Assembly: GCF_019449275.2 (NCBI RefSeq)
Contig: NZ_JAHZQZ020000014.1
Span: 372,001-436,000, forward strand
Direction of reading: 5' to 3'
Source: Microbacterium sp. HD4P20
GTDB lineage: Bacteria; Actinomycetota; Actinomycetes; Actinomycetales; Microbacteriaceae
Length of the DNA stretch: 64,000 nt
A program made the translations under genes and the position numbers. The notes under the pieces were generated by a model, which saw only the letters and a program-made list of their open reading frames with translations, had not been told where the DNA came from and ran no database searches. Every line of letters starts with the position of its first letter. Position 1 is the stretch's first letter. Shown here piece by piece: positions 1 to 8,383 of the stretch.

Positions 1-88
1 TTGGGCAACTCGCACACTGATGGCTTCGCGCTCGACCTGGACGATCTCAAGGGCACGCTGAACCTCGATACCCCGGCGCACCACGAGT
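1..88 (+). other. possible 3' remnant of an unidentified coding region
   Basis: Plus-strand frame 1 is open from the window edge and most of its codons up to about position 87 end in G or C, as real genes do here. The frame has no stop until 249, but after 88 it runs through a perfect palindrome and antisense to the monooxygenase gene, and codon quality collapses. I do not recognise the peptide. It may be the tail of a gene starting outside the window, possibly with a lost stop, or chance. Low confidence. Confidence 0.2.
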
Positions 89-108
89 ACCCGCGGAATT
101 CCGCGGGT
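89..108. terminator. perfect 20-bp palindrome, likely bidirectional terminator
   Basis: ACCCGCGG-AATT-CCGCGGGT folds into an 8-bp stem with an AATT loop. It lies 4 bases past the stop codon of the minus-strand monooxygenase and after the putative plus-strand coding remnant, so it is placed to end transcription from both sides. On the plus side it is followed by a pyrimidine-rich stretch but not a true T-run. Confidence 0.6.
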
Positions 109-111
109 CTT

Positions 112-1333
112 CTACCTTCTCGAATTGCTCGACGGACGGACGTGCTCGGGACGGATGCCGAGCCCGATCAGGCGCGCGATGAGACGCCGCACGACAGGCG
201 ACGCGAACCGCAACGCGGTAACGACCCCACGCGGCAGGAAGCGCCCTGAAGCCGTCCGTCGGGTGATGCCGGCATGGGCTGCGCGTTGAATCCGCTGCAT
301 GATGCGCACTGGCGCCGCGCGGCGACGCTGTACGCGGTGCAGGGTGGCAGAGGAGACACCGCCGCGGCGTAGCTCGTCAGTGATCGCGTTCGCGAGGGCG
401 ACCGCATCCTGGATCGCGTAGTTCACGCCCACACCTCCGACGGGCGACATCGCGTGCGCGGCGTCCCCGATCGCGATGAAGCCATCGCGGTGCCAGCGGT
501 CGAGACGGTCAAGACGCACGGCGAGCAGCTTCACCTGGTCCCAGTCGGTGAGGGCGCCTACGACAGGCGTCAGGACAGGGGCGATCTCGGCGATCGAGGC
601 TCGCAGCGCCGCGAGGCCCGCAGAATGGAGGTCATCGAACCCGCCTTTGCGGATGACCATTCCCGCCTGGTAGTACTCCCCGCGGTCGATCGTCAGGACC
701 ATCCCCTTCGCCGACAAGTACGCGAGCGTCGGGGGAGGGGCGTCGGGGGGGTTTCGGCAGGTGGAACCAGAGGATGTCGATGGGCACACCGAACCCGCGC
801 GGGGTCAGATCCGCGGCCTCGCGCACGACGGAGTGCCGTCCGTCGGCCGCCACGCTGAGCGGTGCGAGGTATTCCACGTCGCCGTCGGGTCCGGCGGCGC
901 GGACGCCCCGGATCCTGCCGTCGTCGATCACGACCCCGGTCGCCTCCGTTTGCATGCGCACCTCGAAACCGGGGTAGGCACGCCCCTCCTCGACGAGGAA
1001 GTTCAGCAGGTCCCATTGCGGTGCCAGCACGAGGAAGTCATTGGGTCGGGGGAGTGTGCGGAAATCGACCATCGTGATCCGCTCACCGTCGAAGACCGCA
1101 TCCAGCGTCGGGAGCCGGGTGACGGGGAGTTGCAGGAAGCGATCACGGATGCCGAGTTCGCCGAGCACCGTAAGCGTCGAGGGATGGATCGTGTCTCCCC
1201 GGAAGTCGCGGAGGAAGTCGGCGTGCTTCTCCAGCACGGTGACTCGCAATCCCGCGCGGGCGAGCAGGAACCCGAGCATGACCCCGGCCGGCCCGCCGCC
1301 GGCGATCACGCAGTCCCGTTCGACGGTCGTCAC
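112..1333 (-). pseudogene. FAD-dependent aromatic-ring monooxygenase, frameshifted
   Basis: Two overlapping minus-strand frames together encode one protein of about 405 residues of the PHBH-like FAD monooxygenase family, which hydroxylate aromatic substrates with NAD(P)H and O2. The N-terminal piece, from the GTG at 1333, holds the Rossmann fold with IAGGGPAGVM; the C-terminal piece holds the second FAD motif GDAAHAMSPVGGVGVNYA. Both are family hallmarks. The frames switch at a run of seven C (G on the plus strand, about 745-751) in the middle of the protein; removing one C restores a single continuous reading frame. This is either a real frameshift, a slippage-prone switch, or a sequencing error in a homopolymer. 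No Shine-Dalgarno precedes the GTG, but an 8-codon upstream ORF ends on it. Substrate cannot be predicted. Confidence 0.75.
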
Positions 1334-1356
1334 AGCAGCGCCCGAATGCCGGTCAT
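1330..1356 (-). CDS. 8-codon leaderless upstream ORF coupled to the monooxygenase
   Basis: An ATG at 1356 begins MTGIRALL and its TGA overlaps the monooxygenase GTG as GTGA. A -10 box TAGAGT ends 6 bases before the ATG, the distance expected for a leaderless transcript. Because the GTG itself lacks a Shine-Dalgarno, translation of the monooxygenase probably depends on termination-reinitiation from this short ORF. The peptide need not have a function of its own. Confidence 0.4.
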   Translation of the reverse strand: MTGIRALL

Positions 1357-1362
1357 GCTCGA

Positions 1363-1368
1363 ACTCTA
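1363..1368 (-). promoter_or_regulatory. -10 box TAGAGT for the monooxygenase transcript
   Basis: TAGAGT on the minus strand, six bases upstream of the ATG at 1356. No convincing -35 box is visible, as is common in actinobacteria. Confidence 0.4.
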
Positions 1369-1446
1369 GTGGCAGGGGGATCCCGCGGCCCGGGCAGCGG
1401 CACGAAAGCATGCAACGCGGTTATCGCTGACACAGACATCACCGGC

Positions 1447-1659
1447 TCAGCGCACCTGGCGCGCCGGGTACACGTTGCGGATATGGGTGGCGAAGAACCG
1501 GCCCACGCTGTCGGCGTGGACCAGAGCGCGGTGCACGGACGGCGGAACTGCGAAGTATTGGTAGACGTCGCCAGAGGTGAACTCGAGCTCGAGCAGCGCG
1601 GTGGCCGGGTCGTACCCGGCCGACGCGATCACCGTCGACTCCAGTCTCTGGCGCTTCAT
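1447..1659 (-). CDS. KTSC domain-containing small protein
   Basis: A 70-residue protein whose core (ESTVIASAGYDPATALLELEF then YQYFAVPPSVHRAL) matches the KTSC domain, a small fold named for a conserved Lys-Thr-Ser-Cys motif and sometimes found next to lysyl-tRNA synthetase or RNA-related domains. Its biochemical role is not established. The ATG at 1659 lies 7 bases from a TAGCCT -10 box, so the mRNA is probably leaderless. It stands alone, divergent from the thrS leader. Confidence 0.7.
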   Translation of the reverse strand: MKRQRLESTVIASAGYDPATALLELEFTSGDVYQYFAVPPSVHRALVHADSVGRFFATHIRNVYPARQVR

Positions 1660-1666
1660 CGATCCG

Positions 1667-1672
1667 AGGCTA
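1667..1672 (-). promoter_or_regulatory. -10 box TAGCCT for the KTSC gene
   Basis: TAGCCT on the minus strand, 7 bases before the ATG at 1659, consistent with leaderless transcription. It is back to back with the plus-strand -10 at 1699. Confidence 0.45.
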
Positions 1673-1698
1673 CGCCTTCGAGGCAGGATGGACGGGAC

Positions 1699-1704
1699 TA
1701 CACT
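1699..1704 (+). promoter_or_regulatory. -10 box TACACT of the thrS leader transcript
   Basis: TACACT followed by exactly six bases (CGTGGG) and then the ATG of the threonine-rich short ORF. A weak -35-like TTCGAG lies 16 bases upstream at 1677-1682. Confidence 0.45.
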
Positions 1705-1710
1705 CGTGGG

Positions 1711-1779
1711 ATGGAACTCGTCCGGTCGATCGCCGCTGTCACGCAGGCGACGACTGGTACGCGAACGCTCGGCGCCTGA
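1711..1779 (+). CDS. threonine-rich 22-residue leader peptide upstream of thrS
   Basis: The ORF encodes 22 residues beginning MELVRSIAAV, followed by TQATTGTRTLGA: five of the nine residues at positions 11-19 are threonine (codons ACG, ACG, ACT, ACG, ACG). It begins six bases after a -10 box, so it should be translated from a leaderless mRNA. Its stop is followed after seven bases by a 7-bp all-GC hairpin, and thrS starts 68 bases further on. Enrichment for the amino acid charged by the downstream enzyme is the classic sign of a ribosome-stalling attenuator. That role is inference; no structure probing or homolog comparison is available here. Confidence 0.5.
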   Translation: MELVRSIAAVTQATTGTRTLGA

Positions 1780-1803
1780 GCGGGCGGGGCGCGGGGCGCG
1801 CCC
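1771..1803 (+). promoter_or_regulatory. competing hairpins between the Thr leader ORF and thrS (candidate attenuator)
   Basis: Bases 1787-1793 (GGGCGCG) pair with 1797-1803 (CGCGCCC) around a GGG loop, a very stable hairpin. The left arm can instead pair upstream: 1772-1776 (GCGCC), the end of the leader ORF, with 1788-1792 (GGCGC). The two pairings exclude each other, as terminator and antiterminator do. There is no U-tract after the hairpin, so termination would have to be of the GC-hairpin-only type. Confidence 0.35.
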
Positions 1804-1812
1804 GAAGCTGAG

Positions 1813-1818
1813 TAGCCT
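1813..1818 (+). promoter_or_regulatory. possible second -10 box TAGCCT for thrS
   Basis: TAGCCT lies 29 bases before the thrS GTG and would give a short leader containing the AGGAG Shine-Dalgarno at 1836-1840. If active, it would bypass the putative threonine attenuator. Confidence 0.35.
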
Positions 1819-1847
1819 TGATCCGAGCCACTTCCAGGAGAGTTTCC

Positions 1848-3839
1848 GTGTCTGACGCCGTGCCCTATCCCGCCGACGGGTTCGCCCTTTTTCCCGACCG
1901 TTCCGTGGTCGCCCTCCGTGTCAACGGAGAGCTGAAGGATCTCGCGACGCAGGTTCTCGAGACGGATGCCGTCGAGCCGGTCACGATCGACAGCCCGGAC
2001 GGTCTCGACATCCTGCGGCATTCGGCGGCACACGTGCTCGCGCAGGCTGTGCAACGCATCAACCCGCAGGCGAATCTCGGCATCGGCCCGCCCGTCACCG
2101 ACGGTTTCTACTACGACTTCGATGTGAAGGATCCGTTCACCCCCGAGGACGTCAAGGCCATCGAGAAGGAGATGCAGCGCATCGTCCGCGAGGGCCAGCG
2201 CTTCGTGCGTCGCGCCGTCACCGACGAGGAAGCGCGTGCGGAACTGGCCGCGGAGCCGTTCAAGCTCGAGCTGATCGGCTTGAAGGGCGGCGCGGACAAG
2301 ACCGAAGGCGCCTCCGTCGAGGTGGGGGCCGGCGAGCTCACGATCTACGACAACGTCGATCGCGACGGGCAGACGGTCTGGAAGGACCTGTGCCGCGGCC
2401 CGCATCTGCCGAGCACACGGATGATCGGCAACGGCTGGGCGCTCCAGCGGATCGCCGGCGCGTACTGGCGGGGGAGCGAGAAGAACCCGCAGCTGCAGCG
2501 CATCTACGGCACCGCGTGGCCGACGAAGGAAGCTCTGCGGGCCTACCAGTCGCGGCTCGAAGAGGCCGCAAAGCGCGACCACCGCAAGCTGGGCAAGGAG
2601 CTGGACCTCTTCTCGTTCCCCGACGAGATCGGTTCGGGCCTGTCCGTCTGGCATCCGCGAGGCGGTGTCGTGCGCGGCGAGATGGAGCAGCACGCGCGTC
2701 GTCGCCACATCGAGGGCGGCTACAACTACGTGTACACGCCGCACATCTCGAAGGAGGATCTGTTCCTCACTTCGAACCACCTCGTCACGTACAAGGAGGG
2801 CATGTTCCCGCCGATCGTGATGGACGAGGAGCGCGACGAGCACGGCGAGATCGTCAAGCACGGCCAGGACTACTACCTCAAGCCGATGAACTGTCCGATG
2901 CACATCCTGATCTACAAGGAGCGTGCGCGCAGCTACCGCGACCTGCCGATGCGGCTCGCCGAGAACGGCACCGTCTATCGCAACGAGCTCTCGGGCGCCC
3001 TGCACGGCCTGACCCGAGTGCGCGGCTTCACACAGGACGACTCGCACCTTTTCGTCACCCCCGAGCAGCTCGAGGCCGAGACCACTCGGGTCCTGGAGTT
3101 CGTCGTCTCGATGCTCCGCGACTTCGGGCTCGACGAGTTCGAGCTCGAGCTGTCGATGCGCGACGACGAGAAGGACAAGTGGATCGGCTCGGACGAGTTC
3201 TGGGACTACTCGACGAACGCGCTGCGGAACGTCGCGCTGGCCAGCGGGCTCAAGCTCACCGAGGTCCCCGGCGAGGCGGCGTTCTACGGACCGAAGATCG
3301 ACCTCAAGACGCGGGATGCCATCGGTCGTGTGTGGCAGCTTTCGACCGTGCAGGTCGACCCGAACCTGCCCGAACGCTTCGAGCTGGAGTACACCGATCG
3401 CGACGGCCAGAAGAAGCGGCCGATCATGATCCACCGCGCCCTGTTCGGCTCGATCGAGCGGTTCTTCGCGATTCTGCTCGAGCACTACGCCGGGGCGTTC
3501 CCGGTGTGGCTGTCGCCCGTGCAGGTGGTGGGTATCCCGGTTGCCGAGGAGTACGCCGACTATCTCGGCGAGGTGATCGCGCAGCTGCGCTCGGGCGGTG
3601 TGCGGGCCGAGCTGGACCACTCCGACGATCGCATGCAGAAGAAGATCCGCACCCACACCACGCAGAAGGTCCCGCTGCAGCTCATCGCGGGGGAGCAGGA
3701 CCGATCTGCCGGCACCGTCTCGTTCCGCTTCCGCGACGGCTCGCAGGAGAACGGCGTGCCGATCGCGGATGCGGTGCGCCGCGTGCAGGCGGCGATCGCC
3801 ACGCACGCTCTGGTGAACACGGCGGAGGAGTTCGCGTGA
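1848..3839 (+). CDS. thrS: threonyl-tRNA synthetase
   Basis: Charges tRNA-Thr with threonine in the cytoplasm. The 663-residue product has the full-length layout: N-terminal TGS domain, the N2 editing domain with [11 protein letters not shown] near residue 58 (the HxxxH zinc site that removes Ser-tRNA), class II core with motif 1 around [12 protein letters not shown], the catalytic zinc ligands in MNCPMH (Cys about 349), GALHG (His about 386) and [13 protein letters not shown] (His about 528), and a C-terminal anticodon-binding domain from about residue 560. The GTG at 1848 was chosen because AGGAG precedes it by 7 bases; an upstream in-frame TTG at 1818 lacks this. It overlaps the next gene by four bases (GTGA), so both are co-translated. 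A threonine-rich leader ORF lies upstream. Confidence 0.97.
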   Translation: MSDAVPYPADGFALFPDRSVVALRVNGELKDLATQVLETDAVEPVTIDSPDGLDILRHSAAHVLAQAVQRINPQANLGIGPPVTDGFYYDFDVKDPFTPEDVKAIEKEMQRIVREGQRFVRRAVTDEEARAELAAEPFKLELIGLKGGADKTEGASVEVGAGELTIYDNVDRDGQTVWKDLCRGPHLPSTRMIGNGWALQRIAGAYWRGSEKNPQLQRIYGTAWPTKEALRAYQSRLEEAAKRDHRKLGKELDLFSFPDEIGSGLSVWHPRGGVVRGEMEQHARRRHIEGGYNYVYTPHISKEDLFLTSNHLVTYKEGMFPPIVMDEERDEHGEIVKHGQDYYLKPMNCPMHILIYKERARSYRDLPMRLAENGTVYRNELSGALHGLTRVRGFTQDDSHLFVTPEQLEAETTRVLEFVVSMLRDFGLDEFELELSMRDDEKDKWIGSDEFWDYSTNALRNVALASGLKLTEVPGEAAFYGPKIDLKTRDAIGRVWQLSTVQVDPNLPERFELEYTDRDGQKKRPIMIHRALFGSIERFFAILLEHYAGAFPVWLSPVQVVGIPVAEEYADYLGEVIAQLRSGGVRAELDHSDDRMQKKIRTHTTQKVPLQLIAGEQDRSAGTVSFRFRDGSQENGVPIADAVRRVQAAIATHALVNTAEEFA

Positions 3840-4420
3840 GCCCGGTCGACGAGGGCGGGGACGAGGCGCGGAAGACGGATTCCTCGGACCAGTCCCTTGT
3901 CGACGCGGCGACGCTCCCCGGAGTGCCGGACGAGTTCCAGCGTCTGTGGACGCCGCACCGTATGGCGTACATCCAGGCGGGCCCCGAGGTGCTGCGCCAC
4001 GACTGCCCGTTCTGTGAGGCGCCGCGCAAGTCCGACGAGGACGGACTCATCGTCTTCCGCGGCAGCACCGCGTATGCGCTGCTGAACCTCTTCCCGTACA
4101 ACTCGGGACACCTCCTGGTCTGCCCCTACCGTCACATCGCGACGTACGACCAAGCGACCGACGAGGAGGTCGCCGAGATCGGCCTGCTCACGCAGCAGGG
4201 GATGCGCGTGCTCCGCCAGGTATCGCGCTGCGACGGCTTCAACATCGGCATGAACCAGGGTCATGTCGCCGGCGCCGGCGTCGACGAGCACCTGCACCAG
4301 CACGTCGTTCCCCGGTGGGCTTCGGACGCCAACTTCTTCCCGATCATTGCGAAGACCAAGGCGCTGCCGCAGCTGCTGGGCGAGGTCCGCCGCGCTGTCG
4401 CCGACGCCTGGCCCGGCTGA
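3836..4420 (+). CDS. HIT-family protein, probable Ap4A phosphorylase
   Basis: A 194-residue histidine-triad protein with the catalytic [10 protein letters not shown] (HxHxHxx) near residue 150 and a CPFC motif in the N-terminal half. The M. tuberculosis gene in the same place after thrS, Rv2613c (195 residues), is a diadenosine tetraphosphate phosphorylase, and length and position match, so the same reaction is likely: splitting Ap4A, a by-product of aminoacyl-tRNA synthetases, with phosphate. The GTG start overlaps the thrS stop. The usual next genes in mycobacteria (pgsA, acyltransferase, pimA) are absent; the convergent pdxY follows after 13 bases. Confidence 0.88.
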   Translation: MSPVDEGGDEARKTDSSDQSLVDAATLPGVPDEFQRLWTPHRMAYIQAGPEVLRHDCPFCEAPRKSDEDGLIVFRGSTAYALLNLFPYNSGHLLVCPYRHIATYDQATDEEVAEIGLLTQQGMRVLRQVSRCDGFNIGMNQGHVAGAGVDEHLHQHVVPRWASDANFFPIIAKTKALPQLLGEVRRAVADAWPG

Positions 4421-4433
4421 CCCGAGACTCGCC

Positions 4434-5285
4434 TCAGCGCACCTGCTGCACGTCGAACTGGAGGCGCGGGTGGGCGTACGACTCCTGCGACTCGACCAAC
4501 TGCAGCTCGCGCTCGCCTGATGCGTGAGTGCGCTCGAGCAGGTCGAACACGCTCGATGTGGTGCGTGCGAGTGCGTCGGCGGGATCGCCGGTGCGGCGCA
4601 AGTGCGCGGTGAACAGCGCAGCGGTGACGTCACCCGAGCCGTTGGCCTTCAGCGGGATGCGGGGCGTTTGGACGATCCACGCGCCGTCGTCGGTGACGGC
4701 GAGCATCTCGATCGTGTCCTCCGGGCGGTCCGGTCGTTCCACACTCGTCACGAGCACCGTCCTAGGCCCCATGGCGCGGGCGATGTCCACCGACGCGAGC
4801 GTCGACTCCAGGTCCGCCGGCTCGGTCTCGGTGAGGAAGCCGAGCTCGAACTGATTCGGCGTGATGATGTCGGCGGCCGGCACCACGCGGTCGCGCAGGA
4901 GCACCGGGATGGCGGGCGCGACGAAGCACCCCGAGGTGGCGTTGCCCATTACGGGGTCGCACGCGTAGACGGCATCGGGGTTCGCGGACTTCACACGCGC
5001 GACGGCGTCGAGGATGACATCGGCGATGCCCTCGCCGCCCTGATATCCAGACAGCACGACATCGATCTGCCCGAGGACGCCACGCTCCTCGATGCCGAGG
5101 ATCACGTCGCGCACGTCGTCGGGGCTGATGAGGGGACCGCGCCATGCGCCGTAGCCGGTGTGGTTCGAGAAGTTCACCGTGTACACCGGGAGCACCTCGA
5201 CGCCGATGCGCTGCAGGGGGAACACGGCCGCGGAGTTGCCGACGTGCCCGAAAGCCACGGCCGACTGGATCGACAGGATCTTCAC
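4434..5285 (-). CDS. pdxY: pyridoxal/pyridoxamine kinase
   Basis: A 283-residue ribokinase-superfamily kinase that phosphorylates pyridoxal (B6 salvage) with ATP. Seen: start MKILSIQSAVAFGHVGNSAA typical of PdxY/PdxK, YGAWRG, VMGN in the Mg-ATP region, TPNQFELGFLT, and the anion-hole/catalytic-Asp motif NGSGDVTAA near residue 220. The GTG at 5285 fits family starts; a longer in-frame reading would run into pdxR. It begins 7 bases after the pdxR stop on the same strand, so the regulator and salvage kinase form one operon divergent from the de novo genes pdxS-pdxT. Confidence 0.93.
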   Translation of the reverse strand: MKILSIQSAVAFGHVGNSAAVFPLQRIGVEVLPVYTVNFSNHTGYGAWRGPLISPDDVRDVILGIEERGVLGQIDVVLSGYQGGEGIADVILDAVARVKSANPDAVYACDPVMGNATSGCFVAPAIPVLLRDRVVPAADIITPNQFELGFLTETEPADLESTLASVDIARAMGPRTVLVTSVERPDRPEDTIEMLAVTDDGAWIVQTPRIPLKANGSGDVTAALFTAHLRRTGDPADALARTTSSVFDLLERTHASGERELQLVESQESYAHPRLQFDVQQVR

Positions 5286-5292
5286 CGGTCGA

Positions 5293-6648
5293 TCATCCCA
5301 CCTGTCCGGGCGCCAGTCGTTCCCGCAGGGCGTCCACGGCCGCGGCGATGTCGTCGGCGAGCTGTTCGGCATCATCGTCGTCGAGGTCGTGCACAGTGAG
5401 CCGTAGCCGATCGGAGGGCGCGGCGTCCGCCACCAGGAACTCGTCGCCGCTGCGGGCGAGCCAGCCGCGCCGCATGAGCCGGTCGGTCACTGTGCGCGCG
5501 GTCACCGGAAGCGCGACCCATAGGTTGAGCCCGTCGCCCGGCTCGGCAGCAATTCCGCGCGCAGTCAGACGTCGGGCGAACGCGGCATTGCGCGCCGCGT
5601 AGCGCGCGCCGGCACGGTCGATCGCAGCGACCACGCCAGGGTCGGTCACCAGCGCGAGCGTGAGGCGCTGGAGCAGATGGCTGACCCAGGTCGTCCCAGG
5701 GGTCAGGCGCATCGCGAGCCGCTCGGCGGTGTCGGGATCCGATGCCGTCACGGCCAGACACATGTCGGGTCCGAGGAACTTCGACACCGAGCGGATGAGT
5801 GCCCAGCGACGGTGCTCGGGACCGATGAGCGAGTGGAACGGACGCTGCGACAGCAGAGAGAAGTGGTCGTCCTCGATCACGAGCACGTACGGATGGTCGG
5901 CGAGCACGTCGCGCAGCTCTGCCGCCCGCTGCGCCGACAGACTGGCGCCGGTGGGGTTCTGCGCACGTGGAGTGCACACGACGGCGCGAATTCCCTGTTC
6001 GAGCGCGTCGCGCAGCCCGGCGACGGTCATACCCTCGTCGTCCACGGGCACCGGCACCGGCCGATACCCGCCGAGCCGTACCGTGTGGATGCTGGCGAGG
6101 AAGCACGGATCCTCGAGCGCCACGGCGTCGTCACGGGTCAGCGACTGCGCGAGGAGTCGTTCGACGGCATCCGCGGCTCCGCTCGTGATCGTCAGTCGCA
6201 TCGGGCCGGCTGACCCGAGATCGTCCTGCATCCACGAGCGGGCCCAGCTCTCCAGGTCGGGATCGATGACCGGCTCGCCGTACAGCACCGGCCGTCCGGC
6301 CATGCTCTGCAGCGCCTTCGATGGGTCGGGGATGAGGTCGGGATCGGGGTTTCCGGTGCCGACGTCGCGCAGCACCGTGTCGGCGGCGAAGCCCTCCTGC
6401 GCGACGGGGGAGCGGTGTGCCACGCGCGTCCCGCCGCGGCCTCGTGTGACGACGACACCGGCCTGCGTGAGCTGGCGGTAGGCGGCGACGGTCGTGTTGC
6501 GGTTGACCCCGAGGCTTTCCGCGAGAGTGCGCACGGGAGGGAGCGGATCACCGGGCCTCAGCATCCCGCGCTCGACGAGGCCGCGCAGGCTGTCGGCGAT
6601 CTCCGACGCCGTGCGCCCGCTGATTCCGTGGTTCATGTCACCGTTCAT
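5293..6648 (-). CDS. pdxR: MocR-type (GntR/aminotransferase) regulator of B6 synthesis
   Basis: About 451 residues. An N-terminal GntR winged helix (residues about 12-75, GVNRNTTVAAYRQL as recognition region) is fused to a class I aminotransferase-like domain with CTPRAQNPTG, VIEDDHFSLL and the PLP-lysine region SVSKFLGPDM. MocR proteins sense PLP through this domain; PdxR members activate pdxST when PLP is low. Divergence from pdxST and co-orientation with pdxY make that the natural assignment here. Start candidates are ATG 6648 (GGAAGG upstream) and ATG 6636. A perfect 14-bp palindrome in the divergent promoter is the likely binding site. Confidence 0.88.
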   Translation of the reverse strand: MNGDMNHGISGRTASEIADSLRGLVERGMLRPGDPLPPVRTLAESLGVNRNTTVAAYRQLTQAGVVVTRGRGGTRVAHRSPVAQEGFAADTVLRDVGTGNPDPDLIPDPSKALQSMAGRPVLYGEPVIDPDLESWARSWMQDDLGSAGPMRLTITSGAADAVERLLAQSLTRDDAVALEDPCFLASIHTVRLGGYRPVPVPVDDEGMTVAGLRDALEQGIRAVVCTPRAQNPTGASLSAQRAAELRDVLADHPYVLVIEDDHFSLLSQRPFHSLIGPEHRRWALIRSVSKFLGPDMCLAVTASDPDTAERLAMRLTPGTTWVSHLLQRLTLALVTDPGVVAAIDRAGARYAARNAAFARRLTARGIAAEPGDGLNLWVALPVTARTVTDRLMRRGWLARSGDEFLVADAAPSDRLRLTVHDLDDDDAEQLADDIAAAVDALRERLAPGQVG

Positions 6649-6684
6649 CGCCTTCCCGAGTGTAGGCCCGGTACATGCTATCTT

Positions 6685-6698
6685 TTGGCCTAGGCCAA
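6685..6698. promoter_or_regulatory. 14-bp perfect palindrome, probable PdxR operator
   Basis: TTGGCC-TAGGCCAA reads the same on both strands (TTGGCCTAGGCCAA) and lies between pdxR and pdxS. A TATCTT -10-like hexamer (6679-6684) abuts it for pdxS and a TACACT box (6659-6664) faces pdxR. Position suggests control of both transcripts; binding by PdxR is inferred. Confidence 0.6.
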
Positions 6699-6758
6699 TC
6701 ACCACGACTGTCCGTCCGCGTGCGCCCGGGGTGGCGCATCCATCGAAGGGAACCCCCT

Positions 6759-7649
6759 GTGACCAGTGCCGACACCGGAACCAGCCGCGTCAAGCGCGGC
6801 CTTGCCGAGATGCTGAAGGGCGGCGTGATCATGGACGTCGTCACCGTGGAGCAGGCCAAGATCGCCGAGGACGCCGGCGCCGTCGCCGTGATGGCACTGG
6901 AGCGGGTTCCCGCTGACATCCGCGCGCAGGGCGGGGTGTCACGGATGAGCGACCCCGACATGATCGACGGCATCATCGACGCCGTCTCGATCCCGGTGAT
7001 GGCGAAGGCGCGCATCGGGCACTTCGTCGAGGCGCAGGTGCTGCAGGAACTGGGTGTCGACTACATCGACGAGTCCGAAGTGCTCTCGCCGGCCGACTAC
7101 GTCAACCACATCGACAAGTGGAACTTCACCGTTCCGTTCGTATGCGGTGCGACGAACCTCGGCGAAGCGCTGCGCCGCATCAACGAGGGCGCGGCCATGA
7201 TCCGCTCCAAGGGCGAGGCCGGCACGGGCGACGTCTCGGAGGCCACGAAGCACATCCGCAAGATCACGAGTGAGATCAACGTTCTGCGTTCGATGACGAA
7301 GGACGAGCTCTACGTCGCAGCCAAGGAGCTGCAGGCGCCGTACGACCTGGTCGCAGAGATCGCTGAGACCGGAAAGCTCCCCGTCGTGCTGTTCGTCGCC
7401 GGTGGCGTCGCCACACCCGCCGACGCCGCGATGATGATGCAGCTCGGTGCCGACGGGGTCTTCGTCGGCTCCGGCATCTTCAAGTCCGGCAACCCCGCTG
7501 AGCGCGCCGCTGCGATCGTGAAGGCGACCACCTTCTTCGATGACGCCAAGGTCGTCGCCGACGTCTCGCGGGGCCTGGGCGAGGCCATGGTCGGAATCAA
7601 CGTCGCCGACCTTCCCGCACCGCACCGCCTCGCCGAGCGCGGCTGGTGA
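6759..7649 (+). CDS. pdxS: pyridoxal 5'-phosphate synthase, synthase subunit
   Basis: PdxS (Pdx1) makes PLP from ribose 5-phosphate, glyceraldehyde 3-phosphate and ammonia supplied by PdxT; it forms a dodecamer. The 296-residue TIM barrel shows the hallmark segments [33 protein letters not shown] with the first catalytic lysine, and [11 protein letters not shown] with the second. The GTG at 6759 is chosen because GAAGGG sits 8 bases before it and the family begins close to this point; the in-frame ATG at 6675 overlaps the promoter palindrome. It overlaps pdxT by four bases (GTGA). Confidence 0.96.
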   Translation: MTSADTGTSRVKRGLAEMLKGGVIMDVVTVEQAKIAEDAGAVAVMALERVPADIRAQGGVSRMSDPDMIDGIIDAVSIPVMAKARIGHFVEAQVLQELGVDYIDESEVLSPADYVNHIDKWNFTVPFVCGATNLGEALRRINEGAAMIRSKGEAGTGDVSEATKHIRKITSEINVLRSMTKDELYVAAKELQAPYDLVAEIAETGKLPVVLFVAGGVATPADAAMMMQLGADGVFVGSGIFKSGNPAERAAAIVKATTFFDDAKVVADVSRGLGEAMVGINVADLPAPHRLAERGW

Positions 7650-8248
7650 CCACGAGCCGCCTCCGCGTCGGCGTGCTCGCCCTGCAGGGCGACGTGCGCG
7701 AGCACGTCCGCGTCCTCGCCGATCGGGGCGCGGAGGCCAGCCTGGTGCGGCGACCGGCCGAGCTGGCGGGCGTCGATGGGCTGGTGATCCCCGGTGGCGA
7801 GTCCAGCGTGATCGACAAGCTGTCGCGGGCGTTCGGCATGCGCACCCCGATCCAGGACGCGATCTCGGCGGGCATGCCGATGTACGGCACATGCGCCGGG
7901 CTCATCCTGCTGGCCGATCGCATCACCGACGGCATCGAGGGCCAGCAGACCTTCGGCGGCCTCGATGCGACCGTGCGGCGCAACGCGTTCGGCACTCAGG
8001 TGGACTCGTTCGAGGTCGACCTCGATGTGCCGGTACTGGGGGAGCCACCGGTGCACGCGGTGTTCATCCGTGCGCCGCTCGTGGAGTCGGTGGGCCCCGG
8101 CGTCGAGATCCTGTCGCGCCTCGCCGACCACCGGATCGTCGCGGTGCGCCAGGGACCGCTCCTCGGCACGGCGTTCCACCCGGAGGTCACGGGCGAACAC
8201 CGCTTCCACGAGATGTTCCTCGACATGGTCCGCGACCGTTCCGTCTGA
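7646..8248 (+). CDS. pdxT: pyridoxal 5'-phosphate synthase, glutaminase subunit
   Basis: A 200-residue class I glutaminase that releases ammonia from glutamine and channels it to PdxS. The catalytic triad is visible: Cys in YGTCAGLIL (about residue 74), and His/Glu in [12 protein letters not shown] near residue 182. IPGGESSV near residue 48 is the family oxyanion motif. The GTG start overlaps the pdxS stop, which couples synthesis of the two subunits. Confidence 0.96.
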   Translation: MTTSRLRVGVLALQGDVREHVRVLADRGAEASLVRRPAELAGVDGLVIPGGESSVIDKLSRAFGMRTPIQDAISAGMPMYGTCAGLILLADRITDGIEGQQTFGGLDATVRRNAFGTQVDSFEVDLDVPVLGEPPVHAVFIRAPLVESVGPGVEILSRLADHRIVAVRQGPLLGTAFHPEVTGEHRFHEMFLDMVRDRSV

Positions 8249-8302
8249 CGGCGCCCGGCGGCAGAGGCACCGCCGCCTCCGGGCGCGCGTGACGGACGGG
8301 CT

Positions 8303-8308
8303 TAGAAT
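8303..8308 (+). promoter_or_regulatory. -10 box TAGAAT for yebC
   Basis: TAGAAT in the pdxT-yebC gap, about 75 bases before the yebC ATG. An in-frame GTG at 8318 lies 9 bases downstream, so a leaderless N-extended product is conceivable, but the AGGAGG before the ATG at 8384 is stronger. Confidence 0.45.
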
Positions 8309-8383
8309 AGTCTGCCGGTGGCCGCGCCCCCGGCGATCGCGCGGAGCCGCGCACGCACCGCCGAACAGGATCACAGGAGGACC

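Noticed and set aside
1754-1762. TGGTACGCG resembling a T-box antiterminator core before thrS
   Set aside because: One base short of the consensus, lies within the Thr codons, and only about 45 bases separate it from the putative transcript start, too little for a T-box stem I with a specifier loop.
1698-3806. 702-residue open frame antisense to thrS
   Set aside because: Shadow of a high-GC gene: the plus strand encodes an unmistakable ThrRS, and the antisense product has no recognisable domain.
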